NCBI GenBank assembly: GCA_028821405.1
Contig: JAPPGK010000027.1
Span: forward strand, 41,084-105,083
DNA from: Gammaproteobacteria bacterium
GTDB taxonomy: Bacteria > Pseudomonadota > Gammaproteobacteria > Pseudomonadales > Azotimanducaceae
Reading direction: 5' to 3'
Length of the DNA: 64,000 nt
This document shows, one piece after another, positions 1 through 9,539 of this stretch. Position numbers and translations under genes: made by a program. How positions within the stretch are numbered: position 1 is the first letter of the stretch; every line of letters starts with the position of its first letter. Under the pieces are notes generated by a model. That model did no database searches, was not told where the DNA came from, and saw only the letters and a list, made by a program, of their open reading frames with translations.

Positions 1-302
1 CGGCGACGTTCGCCGCCGTGGGTCTTGCCGGCGCGTTCATGTGGCGCAGCGGCTACTTCCGTCAGGCTCGCTGGCAACGGCGCTTCGCACCGATCTTCGC
101 CGCCATTGCGCTGTTCGCCTACACGGGCACCGGCGGCGAGAACACCGATGTCGTCGCCCATCTCACCGGGATGGTGGCTGGATTCCTGATCGGCCTCTAC
201 ATCGCGCGTACCCGGCTGCACCTTTCCGGTCCCCGGGCGCAGCGGTTCTTCGCGTGGGCGGCGGTCGCCCTCGTCGGCATGGCGTGGATGCTCGCCGGCT
301 GA
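1..302 (+). CDS. Rhomboid-family intramembrane serine protease, C-terminal part
   Basis: The window opens inside this gene, so only about 99 C-terminal residues are visible (frame from base 3, stop TGA at 300-302). The segment DVVAHLTGMVAGFLIG has the His-x-x-Gly pattern of the last catalytic transmembrane helix of rhomboid proteases. In that family the His pairs with a Ser in a GxSG motif on an earlier helix, which here lies outside the window. Four hydrophobic stretches in the visible part fit a polytopic inner-membrane protein. The gene converges on the PQQ-dehydrogenase gene, with 63 bases of palindromic DNA between the two stops. Activity cannot be judged without the N-terminal half. Confidence 0.7.
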   Translation, partial: ATFAAVGLAGAFMWRSGYFRQARWQRRFAPIFAAIALFAYTGTGGENTDVVAHLTGMVAGFLIGLYIARTRLHLSGPRAQRFFAWAAVALVGMAWMLAG

Positions 303-313
303 CGGATCCCGTA

Positions 314-365
314 GGGACGGGCTTGTCCCGTCCCGTGCGCCACGCGGGCGACCGCAAGGTCGCCC
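314..365. repeat. Two adjacent intergenic palindromes (REP-like)
   Basis: The first palindrome (314-334) has perfect 8-bp arms GGGACGGG and CCCGTCCC around a CTTGT loop. The second (346-365) has perfect 8-bp arms GGGCGACC and GGTCGCCC around GCAA. Both lie between two convergent stop codons, so they could act as two-way terminators or RNA-stabilising hairpins. Relatives occur at 4438, 9464, 47813, 52212 and 57643. Confidence 0.75.
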
Positions 366-2498
366 CTAGGGGGCCGCGTCTTGCGTGGGCGTGGGTTCTG
401 CCCTCGCCTTCAGCGCCTCGGCAATCACGTACTGCCGGATCAGTTCCGTCTCCTCCTCCGTGACCGCGGCGGCGAAAGACAACATCCCCTTGTCGGCCAG
501 CACACCGCCCCGCACGATGTCCTGGAAGCGGTCGTGGGTGTCCCTGCTCATCATGCGCAGGTCGGCGTTGATGGTCGCCACGGCGTCGATACCGTGGCAG
601 CCGACACAGGTCCGGTTGTATAGAACCTCCCCGCGCGCGATGTCCTCCTCGGTGGCGGTGAGCGGCGGCGGCTCGGGCATCTCGGCATCGCTGAGTTCTC
701 GCGTTGTCTCCCCTTGTGCCCCCAGCTTGAACACCATCAACCGACCGTCGCTTTCCTCCCGCCACCAGGCGCGGCTGACCAGCACCGCCAAGTACTGTTC
801 GCCGCCGATCGCGTAGGTGATGGGCGATGCGGGCGTGTTGCCGAGGGTCTCGTATTCCCACAGCACCGAGCCGTCGTCGGCGTCGTAAGCGGCGAGTTGA
901 CCGGCGGCATCGCCTTGGAAGACCAAGCCCCCGGCGGTCGCCAGGGTGCCGCCGTTGTACGGTGTGGCGCGCTCGACACTCCAGACTTCCTCCCCCGTCA
1001 ACGGATCGAGTGCCTTGAGGTAGCCCCGGTTCTCCGGCTGCGGCGGTGCATCTTCGGCCGGGCGCATGTCGACGCCGAGGCTCATGCGGTTCGGATCGAG
1101 TTCGTATTCCCCGGTATCCAGGAACGATTGCGGCAGCCCATACCAGGCCGCCATGTCCTGCACCGGCAGGTAGGCGACGCCACGATCAGGGTCCACCGCC
1201 ATGGCCTGCCAACTGTGGCCTCCAGCGTTGCTCGGCAACACCCATTGGGCCTTTTCGTCGTAAGCCATTTCCGGATCCTCAACGGGGCGCCCGGTCGCCA
1301 TGTCAATATGCGTCGCCCAGTTCAGGCGCACGTACGGATTCGCGCGCAGGAGTTCCCCGTCTTTCCGGTCCAGCACATAGAAGAAGCCATTCTTCGGTCC
1401 CTGCAGGAGCACGGAGCGGACCTTGCCGTCGATCTCCATGTCGAGCAGTGCGATGTCCTGACAGGCGTTGAAGTCCCAGTTGTCGGCCGGCGTCATCTGG
1501 AAAAACCAGTTCATCCGCCCGGTGTTCGGGTTCACCGACATGACGCCGCCGAGGAACAGGTTGTCGCCACCGCCCGGGGAGCGGATCTTGCGCGGCCAGG
1601 GTGCGCCGTTGCCGGTGCCGAACAGGAGTTGGTCGAACTTGGCGTCGTAGACAATGGCGTGCCAGACGGTTCCGCCGCCGCCTAGTTTCCACCACTCGCC
1701 CCCCCAGGTCTTGGCGGCTTCCTCGAGTTCCGGATGTTCGAAGGGCTTGGAAGGATCGCCGGGAACGGTGAAGAACCGCCAGGCGAGTTCGCCCGTCTGG
1801 GCATCGTAGGCCGAGAGGTGGCCGCGGATCCCGAACTCCGAACTGCTCTGGCCGATGAACACCTTGCCGTGAACGGCGCGGGGTGCGCCGGTAATGGTGT
1901 AGGGACTGTGGGTCGGGTAGTGGGTGGTGTCGACGTCCCAGATCTTCTCCCCGGTAGCCTGGTCGAGGGCGACGAGCCGGGCGTCGAAGGTCGCGAAGTA
2001 GAGCTTGCCCCTGTAGGCGGCCACGCCACGGTTCGCCGGTCCGCCGCAGCAGGAGTAGCGCGCCGAACCCCGGTCGGTCTCCGGGTCGAAACGCCAGATC
2101 TCCTCGCCGGTCTTGGCGTCCACGGCGTAGGCGACACTCCACGCGTCCGTGAAGTACATGACGCCGTCGATCACCAGGGGCGTCGCCTGCAACCGATGGG
2201 GAATGTCGAGGTTCTTGACCCAGGCGAGGCCAAGTGTCCCCACGGTGTCCCGGTTGATCCGGGTGAGCGTCGAGAATCGCAGTTCGTCGTAGGTCTGGCC
2301 ATGGGCGAGCCAGCTTCCCGGTTCGACCTCGCCAGCGGCGATGACACGCGCCTCGTCAACCCAACCCGAGGGAGGCGCTTCCCCTGCGGTCCCCGTGGAC
2401 GTTCCTACATCGGCGGCATCCTTGATACATGCGGTCACCACCAACGCGATGGCCGGAAGCAAGACCAGGGTCCGCGCCCACTGGCGAAATGACTTCAT
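366..2498 (-). CDS. PQQ-dependent quinohaemoprotein dehydrogenase (lipoprotein)
   Basis: This 710-residue protein is an eight-bladed quinoprotein dehydrogenase fused to a cytochrome c domain, as in type II quinohaemoprotein alcohol dehydrogenases. Such enzymes oxidise alcohols in the periplasm with PQQ and pass electrons through haem c. Supporting features are repeated DAKTGEEIW/DQATGEKIW blade motifs, the adjacent cysteines in YSCCGG expected next to PQQ, TPADNWDF in the active-site region, and CVGCH near residue 630 with a downstream Met as likely second haem ligand. The N-terminus is a lipoprotein signal with lipobox VTAC. The ATG at 2498 is chosen because GGGAGGGG lies just upstream. It ends a minus-strand series behind the binding-protein gene (gap about 59 bp). 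The substrate is unknown. Confidence 0.9.
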   Translation of the reverse strand: MKSFRQWARTLVLLPAIALVVTACIKDAADVGTSTGTAGEAPPSGWVDEARVIAAGEVEPGSWLAHGQTYDELRFSTLTRINRDTVGTLGLAWVKNLDIPHRLQATPLVIDGVMYFTDAWSVAYAVDAKTGEEIWRFDPETDRGSARYSCCGGPANRGVAAYRGKLYFATFDARLVALDQATGEKIWDVDTTHYPTHSPYTITGAPRAVHGKVFIGQSSSEFGIRGHLSAYDAQTGELAWRFFTVPGDPSKPFEHPELEEAAKTWGGEWWKLGGGGTVWHAIVYDAKFDQLLFGTGNGAPWPRKIRSPGGGDNLFLGGVMSVNPNTGRMNWFFQMTPADNWDFNACQDIALLDMEIDGKVRSVLLQGPKNGFFYVLDRKDGELLRANPYVRLNWATHIDMATGRPVEDPEMAYDEKAQWVLPSNAGGHSWQAMAVDPDRGVAYLPVQDMAAWYGLPQSFLDTGEYELDPNRMSLGVDMRPAEDAPPQPENRGYLKALDPLTGEEVWSVERATPYNGGTLATAGGLVFQGDAAGQLAAYDADDGSVLWEYETLGNTPASPITYAIGGEQYLAVLVSRAWWREESDGRLMVFKLGAQGETTRELSDAEMPEPPPLTATEEDIARGEVLYNRTCVGCHGIDAVATINADLRMMSRDTHDRFQDIVRGGVLADKGMLSFAAAVTEEETELIRQYVIAEALKARAEPTPTQDAAP

Positions 2499-2557
2499 TG
2501 CATCCCCTCCCAATGCGAACGAAAGCGTTGGATGCTAACCCTCGACAGGGAGAACGC

Positions 2558-4405
2558 CTAGTCCGGCACTGGAATCCGAGCAGCCTTGGCCTCGTCGTAC
2601 CACCACGCCGACGGGAAACTGGTGCGGTATTCGGCATCGACGGGAGGGCGACCGAATTTGTCCCAGTAGACCACGTTGGGGCCCTCCACCGCGATCAGCG
2701 GGATCGTCAGGAAGTTCCACAAGAGAATCCGGTCGAGCGCCCGCTGCGCAGCCGTGAGTTCCTCCCTCGAACGCGCGTTCAAGACCCGCATGATCAGCTC
2801 GTCCACAGCTTCGCTCTCGATGCCGGAGAGGTTCCGGGTTCGCGGCAGCATGGCGTTGCTCGAATGCCAGTAGGAGACGATCTCGACTCCTGCGGGATTC
2901 GCCACCCCAAGCTGACCGAAGGAAATGTCGAAGTCGAAGTCCTTCATGATGTTGACGTAGTGCGCCGCATCCACCAACCGTAGGCGCGTATCGATCCCCA
3001 ACTTCTGCAACTGGTCGACGAACTGGATGACCATGCGCCGCTCTTCCACGCTACGCAATACGAACGACAGCGTGAGCCGCTCGCCCCCGTCGTTCGTCAG
3101 GGCGCCGTTGCGCACCACCCAGCCTGCGGTACGAAGCAATTCCCGCGCCTCGAGCAGCAAATCCCGGTTGCGGCCGATCCCGTTCGAGGTCCTGAGTTCG
3201 AACGCCTCGGTGAACACCCGAACCGGGATCTCGTCCCGGAAGGGCGCCAAGAGGCGGATCTCGGCCGTACTCGGTCGACCCGCCGCCGCGAAGCTCGACG
3301 GCGCGAAATAGCTGTCCGGTCGGGTGTGGAACCCACGGGTGATCACCCGGTTGTGCCAGCCGTAGTCGAACGCAAGCGTCAGCGCCTCGCGAACCCGCGC
3401 GTCCTTGAGATGCTCCCGGCGACTGTTGATCACCAAGCCGCTCAGCAGCCCGACGTAGTACTGGAAGTTGTGCTTGCGTTTGACCAGCCAGCCCTTGGCC
3501 AGGGCGTCGTCGTAGCGGTCGAACCAGTACCGGGGATCGGTTTCCCGCCAGACGTCGATGAGCCCCTTTCGAAACGCCTCACGGGCGACGGTGTCGTCGC
3601 GATAGAAGTCGTAGCGGATGGCGTCGAGATTGTGGCGGCCGCGATGCACCCCGAGATTCTTCCCCCAGTAGTCCGGCACGCGTTCGTAGCGCAAGGAGCG
3701 CGACTGCTTGAACTCGGCGATTCGGTAAGGACCGCTTCCCAGCGGCGGCGTCTGGGTGGTCTTGGTATAGTCTGCCTCGCGCCAGTAGTGCTCGGGGAGA
3801 ATCGCGATCTTGCCGAGGCTCGACACCACCGCGGGGTTCAAGCCGTTCCGGTCGTTCAGATGGAACGTGAAGTCGTGGTCGCCGTGGACTTCCACCAAGT
3901 CCACCATGCCGAAAGCCGATTGCAGGTTGAATGCTGAATTCTTGGCGATGTGTTCGAAGGTGAAGCGCACGTCGCGGGCGGTCAGGGGGACGCCGTCGTG
4001 CCAGCGGGCTTGTTGCCGCAGCCGTACGCGGACCCGGCTGAAGTCGTCGGCGATCATCACGCCCTCGGCTAGGTTGCCGTAGAAGGTGCCGATCTCGTCG
4101 TCCGACGCGGTGAACAGGCCGTCGTAGAAGAACGGGTTGGACCCGAAGTCGTGCTGCACGCCCGGCGCAACCATGCCCTTGTGCAGATACGGCGTGAACG
4201 AGTTCCAAGGGGTGTCCGTCGCCAGCACCATCATGCCGCCCTTAGGTGCGTCCGGATCGACGTATTCGAAGTGCTCGAAATCGGCGGGATACTTGAAATC
4301 GCCGAAGAACGACACGCCGTGTTCGAACGCCGGCTCGGCGGCGGCCAGCGCGGCCGCGCCGGCGACGGCCAGCAAGAATGTCGGCGCCGTCGGCCTTGTC
4401 CTCAT
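2558..4405 (-). CDS. Peptide ABC transporter substrate-binding protein, YejA-like (SBP family 5)
   Basis: This 615-residue periplasmic binding protein starts at the ATG at 4405, which is preceded by AAGGGGAGCGG. A Sec signal peptide ending near LAAAEP precedes the mature part. The N-terminal block FKYPADFEHFEYVDPDAPKG is typical of the YejA branch of oligopeptide-binding proteins, which in E. coli delivers peptides such as microcin C to YejBEF. The RYERVPDYWG segment is also typical of SBP family 5. No yejB, yejE or yejF permease or ATPase genes are seen nearby, so the partner must be elsewhere or outside the window. The substrate is unproven. Confidence 0.88.
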   Translation of the reverse strand: MRTRPTAPTFLLAVAGAAALAAAEPAFEHGVSFFGDFKYPADFEHFEYVDPDAPKGGMMVLATDTPWNSFTPYLHKGMVAPGVQHDFGSNPFFYDGLFTASDDEIGTFYGNLAEGVMIADDFSRVRVRLRQQARWHDGVPLTARDVRFTFEHIAKNSAFNLQSAFGMVDLVEVHGDHDFTFHLNDRNGLNPAVVSSLGKIAILPEHYWREADYTKTTQTPPLGSGPYRIAEFKQSRSLRYERVPDYWGKNLGVHRGRHNLDAIRYDFYRDDTVAREAFRKGLIDVWRETDPRYWFDRYDDALAKGWLVKRKHNFQYYVGLLSGLVINSRREHLKDARVREALTLAFDYGWHNRVITRGFHTRPDSYFAPSSFAAAGRPSTAEIRLLAPFRDEIPVRVFTEAFELRTSNGIGRNRDLLLEARELLRTAGWVVRNGALTNDGGERLTLSFVLRSVEERRMVIQFVDQLQKLGIDTRLRLVDAAHYVNIMKDFDFDISFGQLGVANPAGVEIVSYWHSSNAMLPRTRNLSGIESEAVDELIMRVLNARSREELTAAQRALDRILLWNFLTIPLIAVEGPNVVYWDKFGRPPVDAEYRTSFPSAWWYDEAKAARIPVPD

Positions 4406-4437
4406 CCGCTCCCCTTGCAGCGCGGGTCGATCACAAC

Positions 4438-4458
4438 GGGACACCACAAGGGCGTCCC
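4438..4458. repeat. Intergenic palindrome with ACAAG loop
   Basis: Arms GGGACACC and GGCGTCCC pair at 7 of 8 positions around the loop ACAAG. The element lies about 33 bp upstream of the YejA-like gene start and belongs to the dispersed hairpin family also seen at 314, 9464, 47813, 52212 and 57643. Confidence 0.55.
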
Positions 4459-4493
4459 CCACGAACAACCGGCCCAACGGTTCGGGCAAAGGG

Positions 4494-5585
4494 TCAGAGA
4501 TCGGCCAGGTCGACTGCCTTGCCGGTCCGCGACGACTCGAAGATCCCCAGCATGATCTTCATGGACTCGATGTTGTCCCGACCGCTGCTGATGGGCTCGG
4601 CGCCGGTCGTCGCGCATTCCGCGAAATGCAGGATCTCGTTCACGAAGAAGTTGGAGCTGGGCAGCTCGCCATCGAGCGTCGGAATCGGCTCGAAGGGCGG
4701 CTCCATGATCTTCTTCAAGTCCTCTGGACGATTGCGCGGATCGAGTTCCTCCTTCTCCGCGAACAGGACCCTCCCGAAGTGGGCGACGGGCCTGTCCTCG
4801 TCACCCAAGTCGGGCGGCGTCGACTGGATGGTTCCCTTGGTGCCGATCACCGTGTACGAGGGGACCCCGGGGGCGACATAGGTGGTCCAGCTCGCGAACA
4901 TGTCCCCGATCGCCCCGTTTTCGAATTCGAGGGTTCCGGCGACCAGATCCTCTGCGCCATTTAGCATCTCCGGCTGCACGCTACGGCAGACCCCTGTTAC
5001 GCGCTTGACGTTGCCGACGTAGTAGCGGAGCAGATCCAGGTGGTGAATCGCGTTCAGGGCCAGGACGCCGCCGCCCTCGTTGGCGTCGTTCATCCACGAC
5101 TTCCTCGGACCCGACATGATGAGATGGGTTCGCGCCGCCTGGATGTCGCCCAGCGTCCCGTCCTCGATCAGGCGTTTCGCCGCCCGGGCTTCCGGCGAGT
5201 AGCGCAGGTGCTGGGCGACCATCAGGATGACGCCCGCCTTGTCGGCGGCGCGGATCATGGCCCGGCACTCGTCGAGGTCTTGGGCCATCGCCTTCTCGGT
5301 GAGCGCGTGCTTGCCGGCTTCGGCGGCGGCAATGGCTTGCGGGGCGTGGTGCCGGTGCCCCGTGCAGATGTCCACCGCGTCGATGTCGGCGTCACGGAGC
5401 ATCTCCTCGTAGTCCGTGTACACGGCCTCCACACCGGTCTTCTTTGCGTACGCCTCGGCGAGGGGTCGGACGATGTCGCATACGGCCGTCAAACGTACCC
5501 GGTCGGGATGCCTGAGGTAGGCATCCATGTGGCGGTTGGAGATTCCCCCCGTGCCAACCAAGCCGACTTTCAATGGTTCGGGCAT
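4494..5585 (-). CDS. Gfo/Idh/MocA-family NAD(P)-dependent oxidoreductase
   Basis: This 363-residue cytosolic protein begins MPEPLKVGLVGTGG, the Rossmann glycine motif (GxGxxG) of the family. Members oxidise or reduce sugars, inositols and related polyols using NAD(P). The usual EKP motif after the cofactor domain is present as EKA (LTEKAMAQ), a Pro to Ala change. The C-terminal half (GTLEFENGAIGDMFASWTTY) matches the family's open beta-sheet domain. The ATG at 5585 follows AAGGAAAGAC, whereas upstream in-frame codons lack such a site. It sits 76 bp downstream of the decarboxylase-like gene and 88 bp upstream of the peptide-binding protein gene on the same strand. The substrate cannot be read from the sequence. 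Confidence 0.88.
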   Translation of the reverse strand: MPEPLKVGLVGTGGISNRHMDAYLRHPDRVRLTAVCDIVRPLAEAYAKKTGVEAVYTDYEEMLRDADIDAVDICTGHRHHAPQAIAAAEAGKHALTEKAMAQDLDECRAMIRAADKAGVILMVAQHLRYSPEARAAKRLIEDGTLGDIQAARTHLIMSGPRKSWMNDANEGGGVLALNAIHHLDLLRYYVGNVKRVTGVCRSVQPEMLNGAEDLVAGTLEFENGAIGDMFASWTTYVAPGVPSYTVIGTKGTIQSTPPDLGDEDRPVAHFGRVLFAEKEELDPRNRPEDLKKIMEPPFEPIPTLDGELPSSNFFVNEILHFAECATTGAEPISSGRDNIESMKIMLGIFESSRTGKAVDLADL

Positions 5586-5661
5586 GTCTTTCCTTAATCC
5601 GGCGCGCACCTCGTCGCGACTCGCGATTGAGCGAGCGAGCACCAACACAAAGCCTACGAGG

Positions 5662-6552
5662 TCAATCGCGGCGCTTGACCTTGCACATGACGCCGCCTTC
5701 GCCGCCACCGAGGCCAAACGACCGTTGCCAGACGCCGGGCGTTACGCAGTCTTCCGGAATGAGGCCCGCCCAGGGATCCTCCGGGCGCATCCAGGTGCGG
5801 ATCATGCCCGGCTCCCACTCGGCGAAGTGCGTCTCCTGGCGGCCGCGGCCGCCGGGCCGCCCCTGCCGGATGAGACACATGCCGCCGCCGTCGATGTGGA
5901 ACGAGATCGTGTTGCCGCCTTCGGTGCCCTGCGCCTTCAGCTGCCGGATCGTGGCGTCATCCACGCCGCCCGGCGTGAAGTCCATCGACAAGCGGACCTT
6001 GCCCTCGTAGATGACCTCGGAGCGTTCCTTTTCGACCGTCATCTCGTCGCAGACGTACTTCGGCCAGCCCCAGCAGTTGCCCTCGAGCGCCGTGTAGAAA
6101 TTCGGCACCGGCACGCTGATCACCAGCCACGACTCGATGCCGTCGGGACACAGGGCCTTGACCATGACACGGCCCTCCAGGAACGGGATCTTGTTGTTCA
6201 TATCCCAGTACGAAACCATCACCTCCGGCTTCTCCGGCATGGCGAGCGGCGGGTACATATAGGACTCGTACAGATCGAGGTCGGCGGGTTCGATGACCGT
6301 GGTGTGCCCAAAGGACCCCGCCCCGGACTTGTCCATCTCCTCGACCTGCTCCGACGTCAGCCTCGGGCTCACCACGCGATCCACGTCCATGTTGATGATC
6401 TCGTCCCGGTCCGGGTCGGCAATCCACCGGGCGACGTTCTCCAAGAGGATCCTCGCGAAGATCTCCCGATCTTGTTCGGTCTGCATCTGCTCGACGGTCA
6501 TCTGCTTCCCGGATGCGTGCTTTTCTCTCGGGAACGTTACGATCTTGCTCAT
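5662..6552 (-). CDS. Acetoacetate decarboxylase-like protein (ADC superfamily)
   Basis: This is a 296-residue cytosolic protein. The central segment EGNCWGWPKYVCDEMT aligns with the WGFPKK active-site loop of acetoacetate decarboxylase, whose first Lys forms the Schiff base with the substrate. Here that Lys is kept, but the next residue, normally a second Lys that lowers its pKa, is Tyr. The protein may therefore catalyse a related aldolase or dehydratase-type reaction, as known for some ADC-like enzymes. The ATG at 6552 follows GGGAGGG. It is the first gene of the minus-strand group and is divergent from the TonB receptor gene across 279 bp in which I could not fix a promoter. Confidence 0.72.
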   Translation of the reverse strand: MSKIVTFPREKHASGKQMTVEQMQTEQDREIFARILLENVARWIADPDRDEIINMDVDRVVSPRLTSEQVEEMDKSGAGSFGHTTVIEPADLDLYESYMYPPLAMPEKPEVMVSYWDMNNKIPFLEGRVMVKALCPDGIESWLVISVPVPNFYTALEGNCWGWPKYVCDEMTVEKERSEVIYEGKVRLSMDFTPGGVDDATIRQLKAQGTEGGNTISFHIDGGGMCLIRQGRPGGRGRQETHFAEWEPGMIRTWMRPEDPWAGLIPEDCVTPGVWQRSFGLGGGEGGVMCKVKRRD

Positions 6553-6831
6553 GGTTGGCCCTCCCAACAGGCTCATCGTCAGCTTCTCTCAGCCATCCTA
6601 AAGACTGACCATCCTGCGAGCAAGCACAGCCCCGCTATCGGCAGGTTAGCGAGCACTCACCGAGGAATTGTTACCAACGTACTCAACGTGCTAGTGTTTG
6701 TCGGTGACCTCGCCCGCAGCTCTTGACTGACCCGTAACACACCTCGTCTCAGCCACCACCTCGGGCGCGTCTCGTAGCGAACCACGATCATGGATCGCGC
6801 GTTCAGGAACAGTTTTGGGGGGAGATCGAGG

Positions 6832-9432
6832 ATGGGAGTTCACAAGAACAACAAACCGACACGCAAGCCGTGGCTTGGCCTCATTGCCGCCGCGTCTGCC
6901 GCGACAATGATCGGCGTTCCCGCGTCAGGGGCGGAAGAAGAGGAAGTCGAGGACGAAAGCGATTCGAGGCTGGAGGAAGTCGTCGTCACGGCGACCTACC
7001 GGGACACGAATCTAATGGATACCCCGATCTCGATCACGGCATTGTCCGAGGATCAGATCATCGAGAAGGGCATCCACAACATCTTCTCGCTGTATACCAA
7101 CATCCCAGGTCTCAACCTGAAGAAGGCAACGTCCGGATTCAACGATGTGACGATCCGCGGCATTTCGCCGTACGCCGAGGGCAACGGCTCACCCGTTGGC
7201 GCCTACCTCAACAACATGCCGGTCGGATCCACGAACGGCGACGCCCAGCACTTTTCGATTCCCCTGTTCGACTTGGAACGGGTCGAGGTGTTGAAGGGCC
7301 CGCAGGGAACCCTCTACGGGGAAGGCACCATGGGCGGCGCGATCCGCTACATCACCAACAAGCCCGACCCGACGGGCCTCGACTTCGCCGTACGGGGCTC
7401 GACCGAAACCATGGCCCATTCCAGCGGGTTCGGGCACCGCATCGACGGCATGGTCAACGTTCCTCTCGGCGACATGGCGGCGGCGCGAGGAATCCTCTAC
7501 TCGCGCGACATGAAGGGTCTCATCGACGCGCCGGGCCGGGGAGAGGATACGGACTGGGAAAAGGAAACGGGGGGCCGCATCACCGTCGGGTTCTACCCCA
7601 CCGACACCTTCGAAGCTCATGTGATGTACATGAACGTCGATATGACGGGTGGAGGACCGGCCATTGCCTTCCACTGCTACGAAGAGCTTCGCGTCGACGT
7701 CAACCTCATCGAGATACCGTCGTATCCCAACGAGTTCGACTGCTCGGGCGACCACAACGCGCAGTTCGATCGGGACCCGTACATCACACACAAGGCGCAC
7801 CCGACATTGGCGGGAACCGATCTCGATGGAACCATCGACGAATACACGTTGAAGAACGTGGACTTCACGTGGGATCTGCCCTTTGCCACGCTTACCGGGA
7901 ACTTCTCCAAGTACGCCAGATATACGAAACGGGCCGGCGACGAATCGCCGCCGCATGTGAACTTCTCGAGGCGGTTCGTGGAGGACTTCAGATGTTTCGG
8001 CCTATTGCCAACCGGCGAATGCGATGTGTCCACCGCACCCACGATCAATCCCATGACAGGGCGGGGCGGAATCATGGCCGGTCAGATCTGCCATAGCACC
8101 TGCATAAGCTGGGCCCGCGGAGAATCCTATGAGTTTCGCCTGGTCTCCAACACGGACAGTCGTCTGAAGTGGACCATCGGCCACTACTTCAAGGATGCCT
8201 ACCGATTCGACGGGACCCACGCACCATGCCCGGACGAAGTTCCCTACGCGGGGATATTGCAGACCGAAGTGGATGGGCAGCTCTTCGACGAGCACTGCAG
8301 CCTGCTGTGGCTCTTCAATCCCGGTATAACGCCCCAACGTCAGGCTACGATCGTCAGGGGTTTCCTCAACAGAATCCTATTCTCGGGTTCCCGCGACAGG
8401 AACTTCACCGAGGAAACTTCCTATTTCGGCGAGGTGAGCTACGCCATCACCCCGCAATGGGAAGTCACCGTGGGCGTCCGGGTCGCCGATGTTCAAGTCC
8501 AGGTCGACGACTACGTGAACGGCTTCAATCCGTCGAACACCATCGACACCTCGTTCCGGCTCGACGACGACACGAAGACCTCGCCCAAGGTCGGTCTGAC
8601 ATGGCGACCCAACGACGACTGGATGCTCTACGGCATCTGGTCGCACGGCTTCCGGCCCGGCATCGTGCAGGGCGCGGTTGTCAATGTCATCGCCCAGGTG
8701 GAACCACTGCGCGGATCCTCCCAGGCCGCCGAGGACCTGTACCAATTCCTACTCGGGAAACAAACCATCGAGGGCGACCAGGCGGAAAGCCTGGAACTCG
8801 GCGCGAAGGCGACGGTGGCGGATGGGCGGTTGAGCTTTACCGCCGCCTTGTTCACGATCGATTGGACCGACATCATCATCGATGTCGAGTCGTTCTCACC
8901 GGATCTTCCAGGTGTCTCGCCGTTTCCGTTCTCGTACGCCGACAACGCGGGCAATGCCGAGACAAGAGGCGTGGAGTTCGAGGTCGAGGCGCATCTGAGC
9001 GATGCGCTCACGCTGCGAGCGGCCGGCGCCTGGCTGCCGACGGCGGACATCGGCACGGCGTCGGCAGGCAACGACGCCCGCGTTGCGGGGTCTACCGCAC
9101 TCGGTGTCCAAGTGGGCAACCGCATCCCCGCCAGCCCCGAATACACCGGCAGCGTTTCGCTGTCCTACAACTTCGAAATCGCTGGATTCCAGGCAACCGC
9201 ACGAGGCGAACACTACTTCGTTGCCGAGCAATGGCGAGGTCCCGACAACGAGCGTGTGACGCCCAGCTATCACAAGACGGATACGAGGCTCACGTTGCGA
9301 CGCGACAACTACGACCTCGCCGTCTATTTGAACAACGCCTTCGATCAGGTCGTTGCCTACGAACGCAACCAGCAGGGCTACAACTTCGGACGGGCACGTA
9401 CGTTCGGCCTGGAGGTCAACTGGCGGATGTGA
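6832..9432 (+). CDS. TonB-dependent outer-membrane receptor
   Basis: This 866-residue protein has a signal peptide (LGLIAAASAATMIGVPASGA), a TonB-box-like stretch EEVVVTATYR near residue 50, a plug domain (DVTIRGISPY, VEVLKGPQGTLYG) and a long beta-barrel. Such receptors import large or scarce substrates using TonB energy. The ATG at 6832 is preferred over the one at 6790 because GGGGGGAG lies upstream of it. The C-terminus FGLEVNWRM lacks the usual terminal aromatic residue. Several Cys pairs in the barrel (residues about 280-420) could form disulfides in surface loops. No SusD homologue is adjacent. It converges on a carboxylesterase gene. The ligand is unknown; ester-containing compounds are a guess from context. 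Confidence 0.92.
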   Translation: MGVHKNNKPTRKPWLGLIAAASAATMIGVPASGAEEEEVEDESDSRLEEVVVTATYRDTNLMDTPISITALSEDQIIEKGIHNIFSLYTNIPGLNLKKATSGFNDVTIRGISPYAEGNGSPVGAYLNNMPVGSTNGDAQHFSIPLFDLERVEVLKGPQGTLYGEGTMGGAIRYITNKPDPTGLDFAVRGSTETMAHSSGFGHRIDGMVNVPLGDMAAARGILYSRDMKGLIDAPGRGEDTDWEKETGGRITVGFYPTDTFEAHVMYMNVDMTGGGPAIAFHCYEELRVDVNLIEIPSYPNEFDCSGDHNAQFDRDPYITHKAHPTLAGTDLDGTIDEYTLKNVDFTWDLPFATLTGNFSKYARYTKRAGDESPPHVNFSRRFVEDFRCFGLLPTGECDVSTAPTINPMTGRGGIMAGQICHSTCISWARGESYEFRLVSNTDSRLKWTIGHYFKDAYRFDGTHAPCPDEVPYAGILQTEVDGQLFDEHCSLLWLFNPGITPQRQATIVRGFLNRILFSGSRDRNFTEETSYFGEVSYAITPQWEVTVGVRVADVQVQVDDYVNGFNPSNTIDTSFRLDDDTKTSPKVGLTWRPNDDWMLYGIWSHGFRPGIVQGAVVNVIAQVEPLRGSSQAAEDLYQFLLGKQTIEGDQAESLELGAKATVADGRLSFTAALFTIDWTDIIIDVESFSPDLPGVSPFPFSYADNAGNAETRGVEFEVEAHLSDALTLRAAGAWLPTADIGTASAGNDARVAGSTALGVQVGNRIPASPEYTGSVSLSYNFEIAGFQATARGEHYFVAEQWRGPDNERVTPSYHKTDTRLTLRRDNYDLAVYLNNAFDQVVAYERNQQGYNFGRARTFGLEVNWRM

Positions 9433-9463
9433 CGACCTCTGGCCGAGGTTAGCTGCTTCCGGC

Positions 9464-9490
9464 TAGGGGACGGGACAAGCCCGTCCCCTA
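9464..9490. repeat. Intergenic palindrome with 11-bp arms
   Basis: Perfect arms TAGGGGACGGG and CCCGTCCCCTA flank the loop ACAAG. It lies between the convergent stops of the TonB receptor and carboxylesterase genes. It is the inverse orientation of the element at 314 and could serve as a two-way terminator. Confidence 0.75.
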
Positions 9491-9539
9491 CCGTCGGCCC
9501 GTTCGTGTTGCGCTCGGAACAGTCGTCCCCGACGGGGTG

